Part shown: positions 17,745 to 26,601 of the stretch, one piece after another
Layout: every line of letters begins with the position of its first letter
How positions within the stretch are numbered: position 1 is the first letter of the stretch
NCBI GenBank assembly: GCA_023389035.1
Contig: JAEWFC010000030.1
Location: forward strand, 1-64,000
Reading direction: 5' to 3'
Length of the DNA: 64,000 nucleotides
DNA from: Acidobacteriota bacterium
GTDB lineage: Bacteria; Acidobacteriota; Blastocatellia; Pyrinomonadales; Pyrinomonadaceae
Program-made: the position numbers and the translations under genes
The notes under the pieces: generated by a model
Database searches by the model: none
Seen by the model: the letters and a program-made list of their open reading frames with translations, nothing else
What the model was told of the DNA's origin: nothing

Positions 17745-18638
17745 ATGAACAAGGGCAGATTCTTAATGTCGTGCTGTATCACACTCGCAGCATTCCTCAC
17801 GGCTACGGTTAGCGCAGACGCACAGTCCCGTACTTATGGCGGTCGAGCGGCCGGAGTCATATCTTACGGATCGCCGATCACGATGGCGGGTGACACCGGG
17901 GAGCTTTCGATCTATGGCGGTGCGATCACGCACACAACACCGCGTTCTGCGATGACCGGAATCGCGACGGGCACGATCGTTTCGTCGACCTCAGGTGCAG
18001 GCGATGCGAGCCAGTCATCATCGACCGTCAGCAACACGCGGATCGTATCGGGCGGCTATACAATTACGGCGATCTCCGTCTCGGCAAATTCCCAGTGTAT
18101 TTGCTGTCCCGGAGCGGCAGAACCCGGCTGTACCGGTAACGCTACGGCGTCCGGCGTAGCCGTAACGGACCCATCGGGAGCGACGACGGTACTTACCCCG
18201 AACGGTTCTGTGAACCAGGTCGTTCAGCTTCCCGGCGGCGGCGGCACGATCACGTTCAATGAACAGGTCGCAGGTAACAACCAGCTGACAGTCACCGGAA
18301 TGCGGGTCAGGATCGGTGCTTTCGATGCAGCTATCGCATACGCACGCTCATTGATAATCTGCGGCGGGCTTGGGCCGTCACCTGCTGAGGTAAATGTATC
18401 GGGCCGGGTCGTGACGGCAACCGGTGTTGGGATCGCGAACGCTCGGGTCATACTTACCAGCCCGACCGGAACGCAGCACCAGGCGACGTCGAACCATACA
18501 GGTGCATTCACCGTCACGGGTATTACCGCCGGACATTCATACTCGGTCGAAGCTTCAGCGAAGTCGTACAGCTTCCCCGGACAGATAATCGAGGTAATGG
18601 ACGAGATCGATGACCTTGAGATACGGGCTAACCCGTAG
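17745..18638 (+). CDS. Secreted protein with carboxypeptidase-regulatory-like C-terminal domain
   Basis: A 297-residue exported protein. Residues 1-27 are a signal peptide ending VSADAQ. The middle (30-210) is Gly/Ser/Thr-rich, beta-type sequence with a Cys cluster (QCICCPGAAEPGC, about residues 117-129) and is not recognised. Residues about 215-297 form a carboxypeptidase-regulatory (Cna-B-like) fold: VSGRVVTATGVGIANARV, then GAFTVTGITAGHSYSVEA. Such domains are beta-sandwich stalks on surface proteins. AAAGGAG precedes ATG by about 9 nt, and a terminator follows, so it is monocistronic. Function unknown; surface or matrix protein is likely. Confidence 0.82.
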   Translation: MNKGRFLMSCCITLAAFLTATVSADAQSRTYGGRAAGVISYGSPITMAGDTGELSIYGGAITHTTPRSAMTGIATGTIVSSTSGAGDASQSSSTVSNTRIVSGGYTITAISVSANSQCICCPGAAEPGCTGNATASGVAVTDPSGATTVLTPNGSVNQVVQLPGGGGTITFNEQVAGNNQLTVTGMRVRIGAFDAAIAYARSLIICGGLGPSPAEVNVSGRVVTATGVGIANARVILTSPTGTQHQATSNHTGAFTVTGITAGHSYSVEASAKSYSFPGQIIEVMDEIDDLEIRANP

Positions 18639-18662
18639 GCTCGCGAGATCAACGTAACCGAG

Positions 18663-18690
18663 AGAGCGGCCAGACATCGGCCGCTCTTTC
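18663..18690 (+). terminator. Rho-independent terminator
   Basis: AGAGCGGCC (18663-18671) pairs with GGCCGCTCT (18679-18687) around a 7-nt loop, followed by a pyrimidine-rich TTTCCCTTTCTCTT tract. It separates the secreted-protein gene from the LigD-like gene. Confidence 0.75.
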
Positions 18691-18709
18691 CCTTTCTCTT
18701 GGAGGAGAT

Positions 18710-19192
18710 ATGCGGATCCTCAACGTACCGCGGAATGCAGTTACCGCACAAAAACCGATCAGGAAGCGGTTCGTGATCCATGAGCACCACGCAACGCGAC
18801 TGCATTTTGATCTGCGGCTCGAGATGGGCGGCACCGGAAAGTCATGGGCTGTGCCGAAAGGGCCTTCGATGGATCCGGATGATAAACGTCTCGCTGTCGC
18901 AGTTCCCGATCACAGTCTCAGCTATTTCAAGTTTGAGGGCACGCTATCCGAAGGAACATATGGAGCCGGCGAGGTTAGGATCTGGGACAGCGGAAAATAC
19001 GAGACGCTGGTCGATCCGATGCTGCAGTACGAAGCCGGCAAGATCGTATTTTCATTTCTCGGGAAAAAGGTTCGAGGTGAGTTTATCCTAACGCGGATGT
19101 CGCGGCAGCCGACCAACTGGCTGCTGATCAAACGCGACGATAATTACGCGGACATCGACTGGCGGCTGAAGACGATCATTCCTGTCGATTAA
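18710..19192 (+). CDS. Stand-alone LigD 3'-phosphoesterase domain protein
   Basis: A 160-residue protein matching the phosphoesterase (PE) domain normally found at the N-terminus of the NHEJ ligase LigD, which trims 3'-phosphate and 3'-ribonucleotide ends. The three active-site residues can be aligned: H26 and D34 in HEHHATRLHFDLRLE, and H68 in VPDHSLSYFKFEG. The EGTYGAGEVRIWDSG stretch is also typical. No ligase, polymerase domain or Ku gene is seen in the window. GGAGG lies 6 nt before ATG. Its stop overlaps the convergent NTPase/HATPase gene by 4 nt. It could act in end repair apart from NHEJ. Confidence 0.88.
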   Translation: MRILNVPRNAVTAQKPIRKRFVIHEHHATRLHFDLRLEMGGTGKSWAVPKGPSMDPDDKRLAVAVPDHSLSYFKFEGTLSEGTYGAGEVRIWDSGKYETLVDPMLQYEAGKIVFSFLGKKVRGEFILTRMSRQPTNWLLIKRDDNYADIDWRLKTIIPVD

Positions 19193-21354
19193 GCAGGCTG
19201 CAGCCGCTTCATCATCGATATACTGGTGCCGTCGTCGGTGTGTGCGATCACGACGTCGTCCATCAGCTTCTCGATCAGCTTCAACCCCCAGCCACGGCGA
19301 GTCGAATCGATCGGTGCCGGGGGAGCATCAACGAGGCGCACGCCTCGGTTCGTTATCGTGATGGTGATGTTGTCACGGCCGACGCTGAACTTTTGATGGA
19401 TCCGCTGATCCGGGCTGTGGCTGTGCTCGGCCGCGTTAATGCACGCCTCGACCAACGCAGTCTTTATCTGATTTATATCACGTGACCTAAAGCCGTGACG
19501 TTTGGCGATCTCTTCTAGAGTGTGAGCCGCGATCAGCTCGGTCTCGGTGCCCATCGGTATCACGATCTCGTAATTCGAGACCTCGTCCTGCGGTTCCGGG
19601 ATGTCCGCGGGAACCGGGTTTGATAGAAACTGTTTTAACATCTCAACTTGTTTTCTGCTCGAGCCAAATGCACCGTGTTCTGTTAGGAACGCGTCGGCGT
19701 CATCGTCGAAACCTTCCGGTGCGATGAGCCAAATGCGGCAGTCCTTTAATCCACCTGCCTGTGCGGAACCCTGCAGGCGCGCATACCATTCCTCAGCGAT
19801 CGCGCGGTTCGCGGCGAGCTTTGAATTTACCTCTGCCGCGATCCAGCAGACGCGGTCTTCCTGGTGATATGTACCTGCGGCAAAGCCCGTGGCAAACGCC
19901 GCCCGTCGGCCGCCGGCTGCCTTTGCGATCTGCGGGTCGATCGATTCAACATCTGCTGAAAAGACCACGAACGGCAGCTTTAAGCGATCGTTGTCTGCCG
20001 ACAGCTTACCGAACATCTCCGCGTCGCTCAGGCCTTTGTACTCTTCATTAAAGATTCGCGAGCTAAACAAAGCTGCAGGAACCTCGCTGCCGTTCAGGTC
20101 CATTAGCAACTCGCGAAGACCAAGCGCCGACCCTGAACGATAGCCATCGGCCATCATTTTCGGCGAACTGACGAGCATCGAACTCATGGAGGAAGCGATC
20201 ACGGACGCACGCCGTTCGCCTAGTTTTTCCAGGCGGTGGCGGCCGCTGAGATAGTCGGCCAGCGCGTTGTCCTCTCGCATCGGCTCGATACGGCCTGACG
20301 TCACCCGAACGATCTCGCTTACATTCAGACGCTCTATCACCGGTGCGAATACATCCCCGGTAAGGCCTGCGGCGTGCCGAAACGCCTGGATCGGAATCAG
20401 TCCGCGGTCGGCGGAAATATGTTCCGCGAGTGCAGAAACGAGGCGCTCCGCGTTCTCGGCCGGCAGACCAGAGGCGATCTCTCGATCAAAGGTCCGTCCG
20501 ACCTCGTCGCCAAAAAGAGCGTCCGCATAGGCACGCACGACGCTTCGAAAATCGCCGAGCCCGATGCCCTCGGCTGCCGCACATCGGATGACGGATTCGA
20601 TCAAGCCCGGCCTGCAGCCGACCCGTTTGATCAAAAGATCAGCTGACGCCGGCTCTACCTCGATCCCGTACATCGAGGCGGATTGCTCGACGAACGTACT
20701 TGATTCTGACGGCGTTGGATCCGCGATATTCACTCGAGCGAACGGGCCGAGATTCGACACAAACCGACGCCGTCCCGCAAACACGTATGGAAAATCGAAG
20801 ACGGCAGCAACGTGCAGCAGCGAGGCTATCAGTTCATCGCCGTCCGTGAAGTGTAGAGCGTTATGTAGCCCGTCAAAGATGATGAATGGTCGGACTCCGG
20901 CCGCCGCGGCCAGCATCGGCGTGGCGAAAATGAGGTCGGCGGAATCAGGCGACTGTTCTAAACGATGTGCGGCGCGCTGCACCCAGTTATGGTCTTCTGG
21001 TGTCGCAATGTCGACGGCCTCGGCTAGGGTTATGCCGGCTCCGTCATCGGCCGCTGTTCGCCTCGCGGTAACGGTTTGCGAGATAAAAGATCGGGCAAAT
21101 CGTTCGGCAGCCGCGATCGCAGTCTTATCTCTTCGGTCTAATTCAAAGTAGATCGGAAGCGTTCCGGGTTCCTTATCCCGAAGTTCGGCGACGAGACGAC
21201 GCAGCAATTCGCTGGTTCCAGTGTGCGGAGCTCCGGCGACCACTATCGGGCCCGTGCCTCCCGCAGCATGCCGACGCAGACGCTCGACGACCGCTGATCG
21301 GCCTGGAAAGACCGGGCGATCGCTGTTCGTGGTCTTGCCTATCAAAGACGCCAC
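19189..21354 (-). CDS. NTPase-like/RsbW-type HATPase fusion protein
   Basis: A 721-residue soluble protein. Residues about 15-350 look like a STAND/AAA-type NTPase module, but the P-loop is GAPHTGTS (41-48), with Thr in place of the essential Lys, and the Walker B-like strand reads FIIFDGLH. A middle region of about 230 residues is not recognised. Residues about 590-720 are a GHKL ATPase of the RsbW/anti-sigma kinase kind: EACINAAEHS is the N-box and GWGLKLIEKLMDDV the G2 region, though the usual DxGxG is replaced by NRGV. The start is GTG directly after the TAA of the upstream cyclase gene (TAAGTG, no gap), so the two are translated together. It may phosphorylate a STAS partner. Confidence 0.82.
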   Translation of the reverse strand: MASLIGKTTNSDRPVFPGRSAVVERLRRHAAGGTGPIVVAGAPHTGTSELLRRLVAELRDKEPGTLPIYFELDRRDKTAIAAAERFARSFISQTVTARRTAADDGAGITLAEAVDIATPEDHNWVQRAAHRLEQSPDSADLIFATPMLAAAAGVRPFIIFDGLHNALHFTDGDELIASLLHVAAVFDFPYVFAGRRRFVSNLGPFARVNIADPTPSESSTFVEQSASMYGIEVEPASADLLIKRVGCRPGLIESVIRCAAAEGIGLGDFRSVVRAYADALFGDEVGRTFDREIASGLPAENAERLVSALAEHISADRGLIPIQAFRHAAGLTGDVFAPVIERLNVSEIVRVTSGRIEPMREDNALADYLSGRHRLEKLGERRASVIASSMSSMLVSSPKMMADGYRSGSALGLRELLMDLNGSEVPAALFSSRIFNEEYKGLSDAEMFGKLSADNDRLKLPFVVFSADVESIDPQIAKAAGGRRAAFATGFAAGTYHQEDRVCWIAAEVNSKLAANRAIAEEWYARLQGSAQAGGLKDCRIWLIAPEGFDDDADAFLTEHGAFGSSRKQVEMLKQFLSNPVPADIPEPQDEVSNYEIVIPMGTETELIAAHTLEEIAKRHGFRSRDINQIKTALVEACINAAEHSHSPDQRIHQKFSVGRDNITITITNRGVRLVDAPPAPIDSTRRGWGLKLIEKLMDDVVIAHTDDGTSISMMKRLQPA

Positions 21355-23556
21355 TTAGTTGATCCTCCCTTTGAAGGATCGGCCCAGCATCTCGTAAACC
21401 TGCACGTTGTTTCGGCCAAGGTGCTTTGCTTCGTAGAGCGCCATGTCGGCGGCGGTGATCCAGTCTTTCGGGGTCTCGAATTCTGCAGATTGTCCCGCGA
21501 TGCCGATGCTTATCGTGATCTGGCGATTCGGGAATCGAGTGTGCTCGACCCGCAGCCTTATACGTTCGGCGATCGAGGCGGCTTCTTCGATGTTCGTCCT
21601 CGGCAGCAGAATGGCGAACTCTTCTCCGCCAAACCTCGCCGCGACGTCGTCAGCTCGCAGCGTGTCCTTCATCGCCGCGGCGACCATCGTCAGGGCTACG
21701 TCACCAGCGGTGTGACCAAAGCTGTCGTTGTACGACTTGAAATTGTCCACGTCGATCATCATCAGCGACATTTCGGTGTGATGCCGGCGTGCACGCGTCA
21801 ATTCCTCATCCAGACGCTCGTCGAGATACCGGCGATTGAGCAGCCCCGTCAAAGCATCGGTCACGGAAAGCTGTTCAAACTCGCCTGCGCGGTCCTTTAG
21901 CTCGGTGCGGTCGATCGCGACAGCGATCTGTGGAGCGATGGTCTGCAGCAGCTCGATATCCCTTTCGCTGAACGCCTCTCCGCCGGCCCGGTCGGTGAAG
22001 TTCATCACCGCGATCCGGCGATCACCGATAAGTATGGGAAAGCTGATGAACGACTGCGTCTTGTAACGCCAATCGCTCGGGGCGATCTGCAGCCCCGCCG
22101 CTGCCATATCGCTTACGATCACAGGGTCGCCTTGGTCCAGCGTATGTCGGGCAATGCGCGAGCCGATATTTGTTGTTTTCTTGAGGTCGGTCGATGTTCC
22201 GATGGAGGCCTTTGCATAAAGGCTGTCCGACTTTCCGCTGCGAACCAGCAGCGAGGCGCGCTCTGCCTGGAGCAGTTCGGCTGACACTTGCGTAAGGTGC
22301 ATCCAGAAATCGTCGGTGTCGATCCGCTTGAGGCTGTCGCTGAACCGACGCACGCCTTGCGAGACCCAGTCGCGCCGCGACACTTCATCGCGAAGCCTCA
22401 AGATCTCGATCTGCGGGCCGACCGCTTTGCCAAATCGCGTAAGCTGCTGGATCGTCGCGTGGTCGACGGTGTAAGGCTCGACGGCGAAACCGCTTCGAAC
22501 CTCGCTGCCGACCGTTACCGGAAATAGTGCGAGCCCGCGGCCTGCCTCGCCTAGCACGGGGCGCACGTCAGGGCGTCGTTCACGCAGTATCAGCGGTCGT
22601 TCGTTCTTTAGGGCATCTGCGAGCCGCTTGCTGTTTACAGGAACACTGAGCCGCACGGATTTTTCTCCGAGAGCTCCGACCGCGATCACAGGCACGAGCA
22701 GATTCTGACGGCGGTCGAGCCACACTATCGAATCAAATCCATAAAGGTCCGTAAGATAATCCAGTATCGCCCGGCATGCGGCCCGATATTCCAGCTTCAT
22801 CAGCGAACCAAAAAGCGAACGCCAGGCCGATGCCTCCGCAGCCGTTTCTCGAGCGGGGACACTGGCCGCGATAGCGACTGGCTTTGGCTGAACGATCGGA
22901 CGCCGTACCGGTTCAGGCTCGGGTCTGGCCGGTTTAGCATCGGGAACCTGCGAGGGTTTTGAAACGGGAGCGTGTTCTCCGTCCTTGACCTGCTCGGGTA
23001 CGGGCTCGACCGTTATGGGTTTTTCGGCCGGTGGTATAGATTTCGTCGGTTCGGCTTTTGGTGCGGCGTCCAGTTCCAAAACGTCTTCGCTTTTCGGTGC
23101 GATGAATCGGGCGAGTGCCTTGATCGCGCTGCGGATCCCGACATCGCTTCCCGCCATCAGGATATTCTCGAAGAACTCGGTCGGCCTGAATTTCTTTAGA
23201 TTGCCGGTTATCGCACGCTCGGTTATCGCACGGTAATTCTTGGATTCCAAGAACGTTCGCCCCACGATCGCGACGAAAGGCGTGCCTTTGTCGGCGACCG
23301 CTACCGCCTCGCACGTGAGGCCTGCGTGGCAAACATATCGGCTTTCTTCGGATGACGAGTGGGCCCGCTCAAATGCACGACCGCAAAACTTCTCGCATTC
23401 CGGACGGTAGTCGGTCGAGTTCCACAGTGTTCGGCAGATGGAATTGTTATTAGACGCTGAACGCTCGCGGCCTTCGCGGTCTAATATGACGATCGCGACG
23501 CCGTTATCGTCAGCGACGCGCTCGAGGAACCTAGGTTTCGTGGGCTTTGGGGTCAT
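21355..23556 (-). CDS. PocR/GAF-sensor diguanylate cyclase
   Basis: A 733-residue diguanylate cyclase. Residues about 5-150 are Cys-rich (CEKFC, then CHAGLTCEAVAV) and resemble the PocR sensory domain. A Pro/Glu/Lys-rich linker (about 160-240) leads to one or two GAF domains (about 250-560) and a GGDEF domain with intact GGEEF at 643-647, so cyclase activity is expected. ATG 23556 was preferred to the TTG at 23577; neither has a clear ribosome site. An 8-nt-loop hairpin lies 24-45 nt upstream in the leader. The gene runs without a gap into the NTPase/HATPase gene. Confidence 0.88.
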   Translation of the reverse strand: MTPKPTKPRFLERVADDNGVAIVILDREGRERSASNNNSICRTLWNSTDYRPECEKFCGRAFERAHSSSEESRYVCHAGLTCEAVAVADKGTPFVAIVGRTFLESKNYRAITERAITGNLKKFRPTEFFENILMAGSDVGIRSAIKALARFIAPKSEDVLELDAAPKAEPTKSIPPAEKPITVEPVPEQVKDGEHAPVSKPSQVPDAKPARPEPEPVRRPIVQPKPVAIAASVPARETAAEASAWRSLFGSLMKLEYRAACRAILDYLTDLYGFDSIVWLDRRQNLLVPVIAVGALGEKSVRLSVPVNSKRLADALKNERPLILRERRPDVRPVLGEAGRGLALFPVTVGSEVRSGFAVEPYTVDHATIQQLTRFGKAVGPQIEILRLRDEVSRRDWVSQGVRRFSDSLKRIDTDDFWMHLTQVSAELLQAERASLLVRSGKSDSLYAKASIGTSTDLKKTTNIGSRIARHTLDQGDPVIVSDMAAAGLQIAPSDWRYKTQSFISFPILIGDRRIAVMNFTDRAGGEAFSERDIELLQTIAPQIAVAIDRTELKDRAGEFEQLSVTDALTGLLNRRYLDERLDEELTRARRHHTEMSLMMIDVDNFKSYNDSFGHTAGDVALTMVAAAMKDTLRADDVAARFGGEEFAILLPRTNIEEAASIAERIRLRVEHTRFPNRQITISIGIAGQSAEFETPKDWITAADMALYEAKHLGRNNVQVYEMLGRSFKGRIN

Positions 23557-23919
23557 CAATATTCGACACACAAACAACCGGCGGAAGGGGAACTTTCCGC
23601 CTTGTCGAGGCGTTCGGTGTTCGCTCTACTGCAAGATATGGCGAATGATCGTTGAATTTCAACAAATCCTACGCAAGCATTTCTTTTTCATGGATTATCG
23701 CATAATTCGTTACAAATAGGCGGTAGAGTATGGTATTCATCGGTCATTTTGATGGAACCGCAGACTGACCCGATTCAATGCGCGACTGCCTGGTCATGTC
23801 CTAATAGGGTTCGACCTATATCTCTAATATCGCGATTTTCCAAAGAAAATCCTCTGGCACGCGCTTTGTATGAGTATGCGTGCAGTCATAAATGACGATT
23901 TTTTTTCGACGGAGGAAAT
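23557..23919. other. Divergent intergenic region with leader hairpin
   Basis: This 340-nt gap separates the cyclase (minus) from the four-helix-bundle gene (plus). It contains a perfect 7-bp hairpin, GGCGGAA (23580-23586) with TTCCGCC (23595-23601), in the cyclase leader, an AT-rich middle (about 23630-23720) and the -24/-12 promoter at 23855. No gene is convincing in it. Confidence 0.6.
23855..23870 (+). promoter_or_regulatory. Candidate sigma-54 (-24/-12) promoter of the DUF2383 gene
   Basis: CTGGCACG (from 23854), four bases, then TTGTA (23866-23870): nine of ten core positions of the RpoN consensus, with the required 12-bp GG-to-G register. The predicted start near 23881 gives a leader of about 39 nt before the ribosome site GGAGG and ATG 23920. 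Confidence 0.68.
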
Positions 23920-24438
23920 ATGATTAACGAAAACACGGGAAGTTTTGGCGGAAATGGTGAAAGCGTAGACAACGATACGGTGATCTCGGCCCTTAACGGT
24001 CTGATCGAAACCTGTCGTGATGGGCAGGAAGGGTTCAAGCAGGCGGCCGAAGGTGTCGAACGCTCGGACATCAAGACCCTTTTCCACGAATTTTCACAGC
24101 AAAGAGCGAAGTTCGTTGGTGAACTTCAGGACGCTGTTAGAACGCTCGGCGGCGATCCGGAAAATACGGGAAGCCTCGCAGGAAGCCTGCACCGCGGCTG
24201 GATCAACATCAAATCTGCCGTAACAGGCAAGGACGAAGGAGCGATCCTTAATGAATGTGAACGCGGCGAGGATTCAGCTAAGAACGCTTACAAGGAAGCA
24301 CTTGAAACGGCACTTCCGGCGTATGTGATGCAGGTCGTTCAGGACCAGTACTCTTCAGTTCAATCCGCACATGACCGCGTGAAAGCGCTTCGTGACGGTT
24401 TCAATGAGCAGGCAAGTTCGGCTCGGACAGGCGCATAA
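23920..24438 (+). CDS. PA2169-family four-helix-bundle protein (DUF2383)
   Basis: A 172-residue soluble, helix-rich protein with the DUF2383 pattern: an N-terminal TVISALNGLIETCRDGQEGF, a FHEFSQQRAKFVGELQ helix, GSLAGSLHRGWINIKSA and a C-terminal helical hairpin. Family members have ferritin-like folds and are often stress-induced; no biochemical role is firm. GGAGGAAAT precedes ATG. It is monocistronic, between a sigma-54-type promoter and a strong terminator. Neighbouring genes on the left are c-di-GMP and partner-switching signalling. Confidence 0.88.
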   Translation: MINENTGSFGGNGESVDNDTVISALNGLIETCRDGQEGFKQAAEGVERSDIKTLFHEFSQQRAKFVGELQDAVRTLGGDPENTGSLAGSLHRGWINIKSAVTGKDEGAILNECERGEDSAKNAYKEALETALPAYVMQVVQDQYSSVQSAHDRVKALRDGFNEQASSARTGA

Positions 24439-24475
24439 TGCTCCTTCTTTTATAGGTAGCCTGTTCGAACCAGGG

Positions 24476-24505
24476 AAAGGCTCGCGGCAACGCGGGCCTT
24501 TTTTT
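24476..24505 (+). terminator. Rho-independent terminator of the DUF2383 gene
   Basis: AAAGGCTCGCG (24476-24486) pairs with CGCGGGCCTTT (24491-24501, one T-G pair) around a GCAA tetraloop, followed by a T-run. It ends 4 nt from the oppF stop and may also slow polymerase from the opp side, though the T-run on that strand is poor. Confidence 0.88.
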
Positions 24506-24508
24506 GTT

Positions 24509-25546
<1,038 letters not shown>

Positions 25547-25574
25547 TAAAACCTTATTGTTTCGGATATCGCGC

Positions 25575-26594
25575 TCACGCTCCCGCGACATTCTCCTGAA
25601 CCGATTCCTCGTACACCTCGCGGGCGAAGTGACAGAGCGAGAAGTGCCCCGCATTTATCTGCACGAACGGCGGATACTCGACCCGGCAGATATCCTGCAC
25701 GCGATCGCATCGCTCAGCGAAAGGGCATCCCGGCGGAAGCCGTGCAACGTCCGGCGGCAAACCCGGGATCTGATACAGCTCTTTACCCTGCTCATGAGCC
25801 GGGTCGGGCACGCTCCGCAGCAGCCCTTTCGTGTACGGGTTTGCCGGTGTCGAGAAAAGTTCTCGGGTCGGGGCCTGTTCAAACACCTTCCCAGCGTACA
25901 TCACGATGATCTTGTCGGTCATACCCGCGACCACACCGAGATCGTGCGTGATCAGTATGACGCTCGTTCCCATACGGGATTTCAGGTCTTTGATGAGCTC
26001 AAGGATCTGCGCCTGGATCGTCACATCGAGTGCGGTCGTCGGCTCATCGGCGATCAATAGTTCGGGGTCGCACGAAAGCGCCATCGCGATCATCACACGC
26101 TGGCGCATACCGCCCGACAGCTCATGCGGGTAACCGTCAAGGCGAGATTCCGGGTCCGGGATGCCGACCATATCCAGCATCTTAACGGCGTGCTCGCGGG
26201 CCTGCTGTTTTGTGTGTCCGAGATGCAGCTGAGTTACTTCCATCAGCTGCGTCGAGATCTTGAGGAACGGATTGAGCGACGTCATCGGGTCCTGAAAGAT
26301 CATCGCAATGCGTTTGCCGCGGATCTTTCGTACCTCGTCGATCGATAGTGCACGAACGTCGATCCCGTCGAATACGATCTCGCCGCCGACTATCCTTCCG
26401 GGCGGCTCAGGGATCAGACGCATCACAGAGAGATTGGTCACCGACTTACCCGAACCCGATTCGCCCACGATGCCGAGCGTCTCGCCCTTTTCAAGCGTGA
26501 ACGTGATGCCATCGACCGCCTTGACGATGCCGTCCTCGGTTTGGAAGAAGGTCTGCAGGTCTTTGACCGAAAGTATCTTGCCGTTTGTACTCAT
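25575..26594 (-). CDS. oppD: Oligopeptide ABC transporter ATP-binding protein, OppD type
   Basis: A 339-residue ATPase partner of OppF. It has Walker A (GESGSGKSV), signature LSGGMRQRVMIAMAL, Walker B (LLIADEPTTAL), the H-loop (ILITHDLG) and the C-terminal Cys-rich oligopeptide segment (CPFAERCDRVQDIC). Its ATG lies 7 nt below the oppC stop. With OppF it powers uptake of peptides through OppBC. Confidence 0.95.
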   Translation of the reverse strand: MSTNGKILSVKDLQTFFQTEDGIVKAVDGITFTLEKGETLGIVGESGSGKSVTNLSVMRLIPEPPGRIVGGEIVFDGIDVRALSIDEVRKIRGKRIAMIFQDPMTSLNPFLKISTQLMEVTQLHLGHTKQQAREHAVKMLDMVGIPDPESRLDGYPHELSGGMRQRVMIAMALSCDPELLIADEPTTALDVTIQAQILELIKDLKSRMGTSVILITHDLGVVAGMTDKIIVMYAGKVFEQAPTRELFSTPANPYTKGLLRSVPDPAHEQGKELYQIPGLPPDVARLPPGCPFAERCDRVQDICRVEYPPFVQINAGHFSLCHFAREVYEESVQENVAGA

Positions 26595-26601
26595 CCGTTA
26601 A

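Noticed and set aside
17594..17812. 72-codon plus-strand frame
   Set aside because: It covers the promoter and signal-peptide region of the real gene at 17745 in another frame.
23438..23719. 93-codon plus-strand frame in the divergent gap
   Set aside because: Half lies antisense to the cyclase gene and there is no ribosome site.
23805..23820. tRNA-like GGTTCGACC
   Set aside because: Only the T-loop-like phrase is present; no acceptor stem or anticodon arm can be drawn around it.
25547..25654. Upstream extension of OppF (36 codons)
   Set aside because: It overlaps oppD and is unlike the family N-terminus; ATG 25546 fits better.
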